This document shows positions 1 through 5,888 of a DNA stretch of 6,150 nt, piece after piece. Under the pieces are notes generated by a model. That model worked only from the letters and a program-made list of their open reading frames with translations. It was not told the DNA's origin and made no database searches. The DNA comes from Acidimicrobiaceae bacterium. Lineage in GTDB: Bacteria; Actinomycetota; Acidimicrobiia; Acidimicrobiales; Aldehydirespiratoraceae. The DNA lies in contig VXNG01000121.1 in assembly GCA_009840695.1 (NCBI GenBank), positions 1-6,150 on the forward strand, read 5' to 3'. The position numbers and the translations under genes were made by a program. Positions within the stretch are counted from its first letter, which is position 1. Every line of letters begins with the position of its first letter.

Positions 1-317
1 TCGGTGCCGTAGCTGTAGATGGACGGGCCCATCTGGCGGTCGGCGAACCAGCTGGCCGCGATGGGCGCGCCGACGCTGATCATCTCCTCGGCCATGATGA
101 TGCGCTCGATTCCCGGGCGCCCTCCCCCGCCGAAGGTGGCCGGCCAGGTCATCCCGATGAAGCCTTCGGTCGCCAGCACCTTGGAGAACTCCTTGGAGTG
201 GCCGTTGATCCACGAGTCGCTCCACCGGCCGTACTCGACCACACCCTGTTCGGCCACGGCCCGGGCCCGGGCCCGCAGCGCCTCCCACTCGGGGCGCATG
301 GCGAAGTCGAGGCTCAC
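1..317 (-). CDS. Acyl-CoA dehydrogenase, N-terminal part (runs off left edge)
   Basis: The 105 visible residues form the start of the helical N-terminal domain of an acyl-CoA dehydrogenase, a flavoenzyme that introduces a C2-C3 double bond into acyl-CoA thioesters. The segment around residues 53-64 (GFIGMTWPATFGGGG) matches the family's 'GxxGxxWPxxyGGxG' region, and the following IMAEEMISVGAP (residues 74-85) matches the conserved 'aEEla..gaP' helix. The FAD-contacting and catalytic-glutamate regions lie outside the window, so activity cannot be judged. The start is taken as GTG at 317, because the GTGA at 314-317 merges it with the stop of the upstream amidohydrolase gene, a typical translational-coupling overlap. 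ATG at residue 7 is an alternative start. It is the last visible gene of a minus-strand operon with the amidohydrolase and GcvT-like genes. The substrate is unknown. Confidence 0.85.
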   Translation of the reverse strand, partial: MSLDFAMRPEWEALRARARAVAEQGVVEYGRWSDSWINGHSKEFSKVLATEGFIGMTWPATFGGGGRPGIERIIMAEEMISVGAPIAASWFADRQMGPSIYSYGT

Positions 318-1330
318 GACAGCCTGTATATCCGGGTGGCGGTGCCCGAGAACAGGTCCTCCTGCTCGGCATCGCTGTAGCCGGCCGCCATGATCTGTAG
401 CGCGTTCCACAGCACTGGATATGGCAGCGTCTGGCGGTCGACCGGGAAGTTGGACTCGAACATGCACCGATCCGGACCGAACGTGTCGATGCAGAACCGC
501 ACGTCGTCACCCCAGTGAGCGGCCACCTCCTCCGAGCTTGGCGGTGCGTCCCGGTTCATCCAGCCCGTGCCGTAGTACATGTCCATGCCGATGCCGCCCA
601 CCTTGAGCACCACGTTTCCGCATCCCGCCACCAGCCGCATCGATGCCCTCCAGTCGGCCCGGACCCGGTCGCTGTCACGGCTGTAGGGGCCGATACGAAG
701 CGGCCCGCCCAGATGGTTGAGCACGATGGTCAGCTCGGGCACGGCTTCGGCCAGCGCAGCCAGTTCCGGAAGCTGGGGGTAGTACAGCCAGGCGTCGAAG
801 CTGAACCCCATCGCCGCCAGCCGGCGGGCGCCAGCTTGGAACTCCCCGGCACCCATCAAGTGCTCGGACGGGCTGTGGTGGCTGTTGTGGACATCGTCGC
901 TGGCGTCCCAGCCGGTGGCGTGGCGGATCCCCCGGAACCGGCCCTCACCGGCCGCATCGTGGGCGGCCAGGACCTCCTCGACCGCGTCCGCGAGCATCAG
1001 GTCGGCATGGCCGACGATGCCGGCGATGGTCGGACCGCCCGCAGCATCGAGCGCGTCGGCCTCGCCGGCCACGAACCTGGTCTCCCCCACCGGCTTCATG
1101 TGCTCGGCGCAGCCGGTGTCGTACTTCGACATGCAGTCGACGAACACGGTCTTGACGACGTTGTGGCTGCCGGTCAGGTCCTCCAGCAACTCAGGCGCTA
1201 GGTAGGTGCCCAGAGACCCCCGCCACTGATGCCCGTCCCACAGATGGTGGTGCGGATCGATGATCGTCCGGTCCGGGTCGACGGCATCCTCCTGCCGCAG
1301 CGCCAGCCACTCGAAACGGGTCAGATCCAT
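314..1330 (-). CDS. Amidohydrolase_2 family metal-dependent hydrolase
   Basis: A complete 338-residue TIM-barrel hydrolase of the amidohydrolase_2 (COG3618-like) family, whose members hydrolyse lactones and related C-O or C-C bonds; characterised relatives include L-fuconolactonase, LigI and decarboxylases. Near the N-terminus DPHHHLWD (residues 25-32) holds the HxH metal motif. RGIRH (133-137) and LNHLGGP (204-210, His206) are the next family landmarks. The end of the barrel reads MFESNFPVD (290-298). There the usual 'GSDWP' aspartate position is occupied by Asn294, which marks a distinct subgroup or altered metal/acid-base chemistry. No signal peptide is seen, so it is cytosolic. The ATG at 1330 follows a strong Shine-Dalgarno with 7-base spacing. 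It lies 34 bases after the GcvT-like gene and overlaps the acyl-CoA dehydrogenase start by 4 bases, so co-transcription is likely. Family assignment is secure; the substrate is not. Confidence 0.9.
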   Translation of the reverse strand: MDLTRFEWLALRQEDAVDPDRTIIDPHHHLWDGHQWRGSLGTYLAPELLEDLTGSHNVVKTVFVDCMSKYDTGCAEHMKPVGETRFVAGEADALDAAGGPTIAGIVGHADLMLADAVEEVLAAHDAAGEGRFRGIRHATGWDASDDVHNSHHSPSEHLMGAGEFQAGARRLAAMGFSFDAWLYYPQLPELAALAEAVPELTIVLNHLGGPLRIGPYSRDSDRVRADWRASMRLVAGCGNVVLKVGGIGMDMYYGTGWMNRDAPPSSEEVAAHWGDDVRFCIDTFGPDRCMFESNFPVDRQTLPYPVLWNALQIMAAGYSDAEQEDLFSGTATRIYRLS

Positions 1331-1337
1331 GGGTAGG

Positions 1338-1344
1338 CCTCCCC
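1338..1344 (-). promoter_or_regulatory. Strong Shine-Dalgarno of the amidohydrolase gene
   Basis: On the minus strand the sequence reads GGGGAGG, ending 7 bases before the ATG at 1330. This near-ideal ribosome-binding site fixes the start and shows independent translation initiation inside the operon. Confidence 0.8.
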
Positions 1345-1364
1345 TGCGGTCGTGATCGGATGAG

Positions 1365-2558
1365 TCAGCTACCGGAATCGTTCCACAGGACCCGGGGCAG
1401 CTGCTTCTCCTTGTCTACGAACGGGAGTGTGTCGACGGTGGACTCATGCGGCGTTCCGTTGCGGTCGTGCAGCCACACGGTCTTGCCGTTCCAGTCGTCG
1501 CCTGGCAGGGGCTCGTCGAAACGCACGTAGCCGATGCCGGCGTCGAGCGTGGGCGACCACGACCCGGCGGTCATGTGGCCGACCGGGCCGCCATCGAAGT
1601 GGACGTGCATGCCGGCTTCCGGCGTGGCGGTGGCGCAGACCAGGCCGAACAGCAGCTGGCTGCGGTCGGCGGTCTCCAGTGCGTCCCGACCGATGAAGTC
1701 ACCCTTGTCGAGCTTCACGAACTGCCCGAGACCAGCACCGTAGGGCGTCAACCCGGGCTCGATGTCGGTGCCGTTGTCGAGGATCCCCGACTCGATCCGC
1801 CGCAGGCCCATCGACGACGACGAACTGAACTCCATCCCGAAGGGTTCCCCGCAGGCGAACAGGCCGTCCCAGAGGGCGTCGTGGTCGGTGGGCTCGGGGC
1901 CGCTGTTGCAGTAGATCTCGATCCCGGTCTCACCCGTCCACCCGGTGCGGGACACCCACAGGCGCTGGCCGCACACATCGAAGAAGTCGGCGTGGAAGTA
2001 CTTGAAGTCCTGCGACAGCCCGCCGCCTGTGGCCGCGTCGAGCACGTGGAGCGACTTTGGTCCCTGGATCTGCAGCACCCGCGAGTCCGGGTCGCGGACC
2101 TGGACGTCAAGGCCGATGGCGTTGGCCTCGAGCCAGCTCTGGAACTCGCCGTTGGCCTTGACGTACCAGAACCGGTCACCGGCCAGCCGCATCACCACGC
2201 CGTCCATGAGGATGGTTCCGTCGGCATGGCAGGCCAGGCCGTAGCGGGCCCGCCCGACCGGAAGCGTCTCGATCCGGCAGGTCAGGACCTTCTCGAGCAG
2301 CCGGCTGGCGTCGGGGCCGATGATCTCGAGCGGCTTCTCCGGGACGTCGTACAGCATCACGCCGCGGCGCAGCTTCCAATAGTTTCCGATGGGGTCCTCG
2401 TCGGGGTTCATTTTCACCGGGTAGAGGCGGTCGCAGTACAGGCAGAAGATCGTCTGGTCGGTTGCGTAGTGGTGGGCGAACGGGGACTGCCCGATGCGGA
2501 ACGCGCTCAGCTGGATGGTGCCGAACGACTCGATGTAGTAGTGCCTGTCCCCGGTCAT
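1365..2558 (-). CDS. GcvT/DmdA-like folate-dependent methyltransferase
   Basis: A 397-residue protein of the glycine-cleavage T-protein fold, whose members move a methyl or C1 unit from a substrate to tetrahydrofolate (GcvT, DMSP demethylase DmdA, aromatic O-demethylases). WKLRRGVMLYDVPEKP (61-76) with IIGPDA (79-84) matches the family's 'R..agl.D.s....i.G.DA' start. ACHADGTILMDGVV (109-122) is the 'GG..DD' equivalent, with Asp119 near the folate/catalytic site. RTGWTGETGIEIY (204-216) is the diagnostic 'RtGytGE.GfEI' motif. GLRRIESGILDNGTDI (251-266), TPYGAGLGQF (271-280) and GDFIGR (286-291) resemble DmdA-type members. A serine run occupies 245-249. The frame stays open to an ATG at 2678, but that would run 53 bases into the divergent Rieske gene. 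The ATG at 2558 has GAGGGA just upstream and is preferred. It heads the operon with the amidohydrolase and acyl-CoA dehydrogenase genes. The substrate is unresolved. Confidence 0.85.
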   Translation of the reverse strand: MTGDRHYYIESFGTIQLSAFRIGQSPFAHHYATDQTIFCLYCDRLYPVKMNPDEDPIGNYWKLRRGVMLYDVPEKPLEIIGPDASRLLEKVLTCRIETLPVGRARYGLACHADGTILMDGVVMRLAGDRFWYVKANGEFQSWLEANAIGLDVQVRDPDSRVLQIQGPKSLHVLDAATGGGLSQDFKYFHADFFDVCGQRLWVSRTGWTGETGIEIYCNSGPEPTDHDALWDGLFACGEPFGMEFSSSSSMGLRRIESGILDNGTDIEPGLTPYGAGLGQFVKLDKGDFIGRDALETADRSQLLFGLVCATATPEAGMHVHFDGGPVGHMTAGSWSPTLDAGIGYVRFDEPLPGDDWNGKTVWLHDRNGTPHESTVDTLPFVDKEKQLPRVLWNDSGS

Positions 2559-2625
2559 CGATCCCTCGAGTGCTTGGCGGGCCGGCTCAGGGTAGCCACG
2601 CAACCGGTGTGCAACGATTGTGGGC
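2559..2625. promoter_or_regulatory. Shared divergent promoter region, Rieske / GcvT-like operon
   Basis: These 67 bases separate two genes transcribed away from each other, so promoters for both must lie here or just inside the genes. On the minus strand TACCCT at 2589-2594 fits the TAnnnT pattern of an actinobacterial -10 and leaves a short leader to the Shine-Dalgarno at 2562-2567; no convincing -35 accompanies it. The palindrome ACCGGT sits at 2603-2608. There is no Shine-Dalgarno before the Rieske ATG at 2626, which hints at a leaderless message. The assignment of individual elements is tentative. Confidence 0.4.
2562..2567 (-). promoter_or_regulatory. Shine-Dalgarno deciding the GcvT-like start
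   Basis: GAGGGA on the minus strand lies 3 bases upstream of the ATG at 2558 (core GAGGG 4 bases upstream). Spacing is short but usable. It favours this start over in-frame ATGs at 2627 and 2678, neither of which leaves room for the Rieske gene's own start. Confidence 0.6.
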
Positions 2626-3963
2626 ATGGCCGACACCGCACCCCCGGGCGAGGCCGAGATCCTCGGCACCGCAGTCACCGCCTCGGGCTTAGCCGCGGAG
2701 GCCCCGGTGCGGATCCCCGTGCAGCGCTACATCTCGGCCGGGTTCGCCGAGCTGGAGCATGAGCGGCTGTGGCCGAGGGTGTGGCATGTGGCCTGCACTA
2801 CCGACCATGTCGCCAACCCGGGCGACTGGTTCGAGCACCGGCTGGGCAAGTACTCGGTGGTGGTGGTGCGGGGCGAGGACGGCGTGCTGCGGGGGTTCCA
2901 GAACGTCTGCCGCCACCGGGGCAACACCATCTGTGTGGGCTCGGGGACCGGCGCCAGCGAGCTGCGCTGCCCCTACCACCGCTGGGCGTGGGATCTGGCC
3001 GGCCGGCTGCGCGAGGTGCCGTCCCGGCGAGGCTTCGGGCCGCTGCGCAACGAGGATCTGGGGCTGGTGCCGGTGCGGGTGGACACCTGGGCGCGGCTGG
3101 TGTTCGTGAACCTGGACCTCGACGCCGAGCCTCTGGCCGACTGGCTGGAGGGCGTCCCCGACGACATCGCCTGGGCTGGCCTCGACGAGTTCCGGTGCGA
3201 CTACTCCACCGTGACGCCTGTGAACTGCAACTGGAAGGTGGTCAACGAGGGCTTCTCGGAGACCTACCACGTGCAGGGCCTGCACCGCGAGATGCTGGCC
3301 AGCATCGACGACGTGAACGCTCCCCAGCGCATCTGGAACCACCACAGCGCGTCCTACCAGGCCTACGGCGTGGCCAGCCCCCGCCTCGGCCGCGACGTGG
3401 ACGACCAGGCGGTATGGGACTCGTTCGTGGCGACCGAGGGCGGCCGCATGGGACCCGATTACCGCGAGCCCTGCGAGGTACCCGGCGTGCCCGCCGGCCA
3501 GATCCTCCGGGACGTGATCGCCCAGAAGATCCGCGACCATCAGGCCACCCTCGGGGTGGACCTGTCGGGCTACGACACCGCCCAGATCATGAGCCTCAGC
3601 CAGTACAACCTGTTCCCCAACACCACCGTGCTGGTCAGCGCCGACCTGTTCACCGTGATGACGGCCCGTCCCGGTCCCAGCGCCGACGAGGGCGAGCTGG
3701 CCATCATCAACCTCCGCCGCATGCCGTCGGCGGACGCCCCGGCCTCATCGCCGGTTCACGTCACCGTGCCCCTCGACAAGGCCGACTTCGGGTTCGTGCT
3801 CAACCAGGACCTCAGCGTGATCCGTACCATGCAGAACGGCCTGCACCAGCCGGGCTGCACCCACATCGTGCTGTCCGGCGAGGAGTGCCGCATCATCAAC
3901 ATGCACCGCCACCTGGAGCGCTACCTGGGCCTCGAGCCCGGCGGCTGGGAATCCGGCTCGTAG
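2626..3963 (+). CDS. Rieske non-heme iron oxygenase, alpha subunit
   Basis: A complete 445-residue oxygenase component of an aromatic-ring-hydroxylating/demethylating Rieske system. It uses O2 and electrons from a separate reductase to hydroxylate or oxidatively demethylate a substrate. The Rieske [2Fe-2S] site is C95-x-H97 ... C115-x2-H118 (CRHRG and CPYHRW, 17 residues between). The mononuclear iron motif is NWKVVNEGFSETYHVQGLH (202-220), with His215 and His220 as ligands and Glu212 at the position where naphthalene dioxygenase has its bridging Asp205. Asp395 in NQDLSVIRTMQNGL is the probable third ligand. The N-terminal RYISAGFAELEHERLWPRVWHVA (34-56) is typical of the family and length is normal. 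A GTG six bases upstream (2620) is also possible; ATG is chosen. No ferredoxin or reductase gene lies in the window. Carnitine oxygenase CntA also uses a bridging Glu, so quaternary amines are one candidate substrate class. Confidence 0.93.
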   Translation: MADTAPPGEAEILGTAVTASGLAAEAPVRIPVQRYISAGFAELEHERLWPRVWHVACTTDHVANPGDWFEHRLGKYSVVVVRGEDGVLRGFQNVCRHRGNTICVGSGTGASELRCPYHRWAWDLAGRLREVPSRRGFGPLRNEDLGLVPVRVDTWARLVFVNLDLDAEPLADWLEGVPDDIAWAGLDEFRCDYSTVTPVNCNWKVVNEGFSETYHVQGLHREMLASIDDVNAPQRIWNHHSASYQAYGVASPRLGRDVDDQAVWDSFVATEGGRMGPDYREPCEVPGVPAGQILRDVIAQKIRDHQATLGVDLSGYDTAQIMSLSQYNLFPNTTVLVSADLFTVMTARPGPSADEGELAIINLRRMPSADAPASSPVHVTVPLDKADFGFVLNQDLSVIRTMQNGLHQPGCTHIVLSGEECRIINMHRHLERYLGLEPGGWESGS

Positions 3964-3984
3964 CGGCCGTCCGGAGCAGATCTC

Positions 3985-4800
3985 CTACCGGATGGCGAGG
4001 CGGAGCGTGAGCTCGTAGATCCCGTCGCCCAGCCACTTGCGAAGGAACAGGGCCGGTCGCCCCAGCATTCCCTTGACGTAGCGGCGGCGCGGCTTGCCGG
4101 TGGTTGCGGCTTCCAGGAACACCTTGGCCAGCACCTCGGCCTTGGTGCCACGGTCGGCGACACGCCCGCTGTCCCTCATCTTGAGGAGCGGCGCTACCTG
4201 CTTCTTGTAGGCGCCGTGGCCGTACTTCCGCAGCTGGGCGGCGGCCACATCGCCGAAGTCGGTCCTGATCAGGCCCGGCTCGATGAGCACGACCTGGATG
4301 TTGAAGGGCGCGGTCTCGAGGCGCAGGCAGTCCGACCAGCCCTCCACGGCGTGCTTGGTGGCGTGGTACCACGACCCGAAGGGCGAGTAGACCTTGCCCC
4401 CGACCGAGGAGACGTTCACGATCCGGCCCGAGCCCTGGGCCCTCATGTGGGGCAGGACCAGCTGGGTGAGGTGGGCCACTCCGAAGAGGTTCACCTCAAA
4501 CTGGTATCTGGCGTCGTCGAGCGGGATCTCCTCGACCGGTCCGTACAGGCCGAAGCCCGCGTTGTTGATCAGTACGTCGATGCGCCCCTCGGCTTCGACG
4601 ATTCGGTTCACGACCCGCTCGTTGTCGTCGCCCTTGGTCACGTCCAGCTCGACCGGGGTGACGCCGTGGCCGGTCAGGTCCGCCATGCGGTCCATCCGGC
4701 GGGCGGCGGCGTAGACGCGGTGGCCCTCGCGGGCCAGCAGGATGGCGGCCTCGCGGCCCATGCCCGCCGACGCTCCGGTTATCAGCACAACCTTGCTCAT
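3985..4800 (-). CDS. Short-chain dehydrogenase/reductase (classical SDR)
   Basis: A 271-residue Rossmann-fold oxidoreductase interconverting alcohols and ketones with NAD(P). Cofactor motif TGASAGMG is at 8-15, NNAG at 79-82, and the active-site tetrad is Asn104, Ser132, Tyr145 and Lys149 (YHATK). EPG at 174-176 closes the cofactor site. Arg34-Arg35 after the second strand, in place of an acidic residue, suggests NADPH preference. The C-terminal ~60 residues are rich in Lys/Arg and end in an amphipathic stretch (MLGRPALFLRKWLGDGIYEL), possibly substrate-pocket or membrane-associating. The start is supported by GGGAG 8 bases upstream. It converges with the Rieske gene (21-base gap) and diverges from the hydrolase gene. 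Substrate unknown; all catalytic residues are intact. Confidence 0.93.
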   Translation of the reverse strand: MSKVVLITGASAGMGREAAILLAREGHRVYAAARRMDRMADLTGHGVTPVELDVTKGDDNERVVNRIVEAEGRIDVLINNAGFGLYGPVEEIPLDDARYQFEVNLFGVAHLTQLVLPHMRAQGSGRIVNVSSVGGKVYSPFGSWYHATKHAVEGWSDCLRLETAPFNIQVVLIEPGLIRTDFGDVAAAQLRKYGHGAYKKQVAPLLKMRDSGRVADRGTKAEVLAKVFLEAATTGKPRRRYVKGMLGRPALFLRKWLGDGIYELTLRLAIR

Positions 4801-4808
4801 TGTCTTGG

Positions 4809-4813
4809 CTCCC
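4809..4813 (-). promoter_or_regulatory. Shine-Dalgarno of the SDR gene
   Basis: GGGAG on the minus strand ends 8 bases before the ATG at 4800, a normal spacing. It confirms the SDR start and overlaps any upstream-extended start of the opposite-strand hydrolase. Confidence 0.65.
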
Positions 4814-4820
4814 GATGAAC

Positions 4821-4835
4821 GGGGCTCGCAGCCCC
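4821..4835. repeat. Perfect 6-bp inverted repeat between divergent genes
   Basis: GGGGCT and AGCCCC are exact reverse complements separated by CGC. It could be a regulator binding site shared by both divergent genes or an RNA hairpin in the SDR leader. There is no following T-run in either direction, so it is not an intrinsic terminator. Confidence 0.6.
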
Positions 4836-4853
4836 TACCCTGCCGGGCACTCT

Positions 4854-5825
4854 ATGGAGACCGACGACGCCGCCATCCACAACGACGACTTCCGGCTGGC
4901 TAACGGCCTGACCGGCGAGGCGCTGACGATCCCGTCGGCCAACCCCCGGAACTTCCATCAGGCCATCTCCAACACCGGTGCGATGCCGGGCCAGGACCTG
5001 CGGGCCAAGCTGTTCCTGCCCGAGGGGCCGGGGCCGCACCCGGTGGTGATCATCGCCCCGGGCAGCCTCGGGCTCCAGTTGCACCACACACAGATCGCGG
5101 CCGCGATCTGTGGCGGGGACATCGCGGCCTGCGCCATCGACCCGTTCAGTACCCGCAGCGTCGTCACCACCGTCCACAACCAGGTCCAGTTCTCGTTCGC
5201 GGCCAGCGCCTGGGACGTGCTGGCCGCCGCCGAGGTCCTCGCGGCTCATCCCGACATCGACCCGGACCGGATCGGCGCACAGGGCCACAGCCGGGGCGGC
5301 TCGGCGGTGCTGAACGCGGCGTCGGTGCATCTGGCGGCGGCTGCCGGCGCCCCCAAGCTGATCGGTGTGTACGCCGCCTACCCCTGGTCGGGGCAGCAGT
5401 TCCTCGACCCCTCCGTAGGCGCCACACGGGTCCGGGCCATCATCGGCGATCGCGACGACTGGTGCCCGCCGGTGCAGGTCCAGGCCCACATCCACGCCAT
5501 ACGGGCCTCCGGCGGCGATGCATCCGTGCGGATCGTGCCCGGCGCCAACCACAGCTTCGACCGCACGAGTCCGCTGGAGTACATACCCGAGGCCTCGGTG
5601 ACGCCGGGGGCGCCCACCTTCTACATCGCCGACGACGGAGCCTTCATCCTTCCCACCTCCGACGAGCCCGATCCGGAGCTGGTCGACCGCGACGGCTTCC
5701 TCTACTCCATCGAGGCCGGCTTCGGGGTGCGCGGCGCCCGCATCTCCGGCAACCCCGATCTCGTGCCTGTCTTCTACGAGGACATGATGACGTTCTGGAC
5801 CGACGTGATGTCGCTGGACGGGTAG
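4854..5825 (+). CDS. Alpha/beta hydrolase, dienelactone hydrolase-like
   Basis: A 323-residue alpha/beta-hydrolase-fold enzyme acting on esters, lactones or thioesters. LFLPEGPGPHPVVIIAPGS (53-71) is the first strand and oxyanion-hole region. GHSRGG (144-149) carries nucleophile Ser146, GDRDDWCPP (198-206) the acid (Asp201 likely, as in GxxDxxxP), and GANHSF (230-235) the His233, giving a full Ser-Asp-His triad. Canonical dienelactone hydrolases are about 240 residues with a Cys nucleophile. This one has Ser and about 70 extra residues between His233 and the final helix (VFYEDMMTFWTDVM). No signal peptide, so cytosolic. The start is the ATG at 4854; the frame is open upstream to a TTG at 4800, but that would overlap the SDR start, and those residues look non-conserved. 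There is no Shine-Dalgarno at 4854. Substrate unknown. Confidence 0.87.
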   Translation: METDDAAIHNDDFRLANGLTGEALTIPSANPRNFHQAISNTGAMPGQDLRAKLFLPEGPGPHPVVIIAPGSLGLQLHHTQIAAAICGGDIAACAIDPFSTRSVVTTVHNQVQFSFAASAWDVLAAAEVLAAHPDIDPDRIGAQGHSRGGSAVLNAASVHLAAAAGAPKLIGVYAAYPWSGQQFLDPSVGATRVRAIIGDRDDWCPPVQVQAHIHAIRASGGDASVRIVPGANHSFDRTSPLEYIPEASVTPGAPTFYIADDGAFILPTSDEPDPELVDRDGFLYSIEAGFGVRGARISGNPDLVPVFYEDMMTFWTDVMSLDG

Positions 5826-5852
5826 CACCTAGATTTCAGATTTACTAATAAT
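5826..5852. other. AT-rich 3' flank of the hydrolase gene
   Basis: Unlike the rest of the window this stretch is AT-rich. It holds a short direct repeat AGATTT-C-AGATTT at 5831-5843. There is no GC-rich hairpin with a T-run, so no intrinsic terminator for the hydrolase is visible. It may be an upstream element of the fur promoter. Confidence 0.4.
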
Positions 5853-5867
5853 TTGGACTTAGTCCAG
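5853..5867. promoter_or_regulatory. Candidate Fur-type operator palindrome
   Basis: TTGGACT-T-AGTCCAG is a 7-1-7 arrangement, the layout used by PerR/Fur-type boxes. The inner six bases of each arm (5854-5859 and 5861-5866) are perfect complements and only the outermost pair fails. It sits directly over the -35 of the fur promoter, so binding would block RNA polymerase. Autoregulation is inferred from position and is common in this family; the sequence is not a known consensus that I can cite. Confidence 0.6.
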
Positions 5868-5888
5868 AATCATTGCTATAGTGGCGCC
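5853..5888 (+). promoter_or_regulatory. fur promoter, apparently leaderless
   Basis: TATAGT at 5877-5882 is a strong -10 match. TTGGAC at 5853-5858 lies 18 bases upstream as a fair -35 (TGGACT would give 17). Six bases after the -10 comes the ATG at 5889, which is where transcription should begin. No Shine-Dalgarno lies between. Both facts fit a leaderless mRNA, common in Actinobacteria. Confidence 0.65.

Larger units (their letters stand above)
4801..4853. promoter_or_regulatory. Divergent intergenic region, SDR / alpha-beta hydrolase
   Basis: These 53 bases must hold signals for both flanking genes. A perfect 6-base inverted repeat with a 3-base loop (GGGGCT-CGC-AGCCCC) spans 4821-4835. 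On the plus strand TACCCT at 4836-4841 fits TAnnnT and would start transcription a few bases before the hydrolase ATG at 4854. On the minus strand TAGAGT at 4849-4854 could serve the SDR. No good -35 is seen for either, so promoter placement is tentative while the inverted repeat is certain. Confidence 0.4.

Noticed and set aside
247..282. Repeated GGCCCGGGCCCGGGCC-type tract near the acyl-CoA dehydrogenase start
   Set aside because: It lies in coding sequence and encodes the Arg-Ala-Arg-Ala helix; explained by codon use at high GC.
2559..2678. 40-residue N-terminal extension of the GcvT-like protein to an ATG at 2678
   Set aside because: It would overlap the divergent Rieske coding start by 53 bases, and a Shine-Dalgarno sits just before the ATG at 2558, where family-like sequence begins.
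1446..2762. Long plus-strand open frame of over 400 codons opposite the GcvT-like gene
   Set aside because: Composition is typical of an antisense shadow in high-GC DNA and no domain is recognisable; the minus-strand frame has clear GcvT motifs.
3964..3991. Possible bidirectional terminator between the convergent Rieske and SDR genes
   Set aside because: Only a 4-base stem (GGAG/CTCC, 3973-3985) with no T-run; too weak to call.
4800..4853. Upstream TTG (4800) or ATG (4815) start for the alpha/beta hydrolase
   Set aside because: The TTG overlaps the SDR start codon, neither has a ribosome-binding site, and the extra residues show no family similarity.
4797..5828. Long minus-strand open frame opposite the hydrolase gene
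   Set aside because: No recognisable motifs, Val/Gly/Arg/His-rich shadow composition; the plus-strand frame has an intact catalytic triad.
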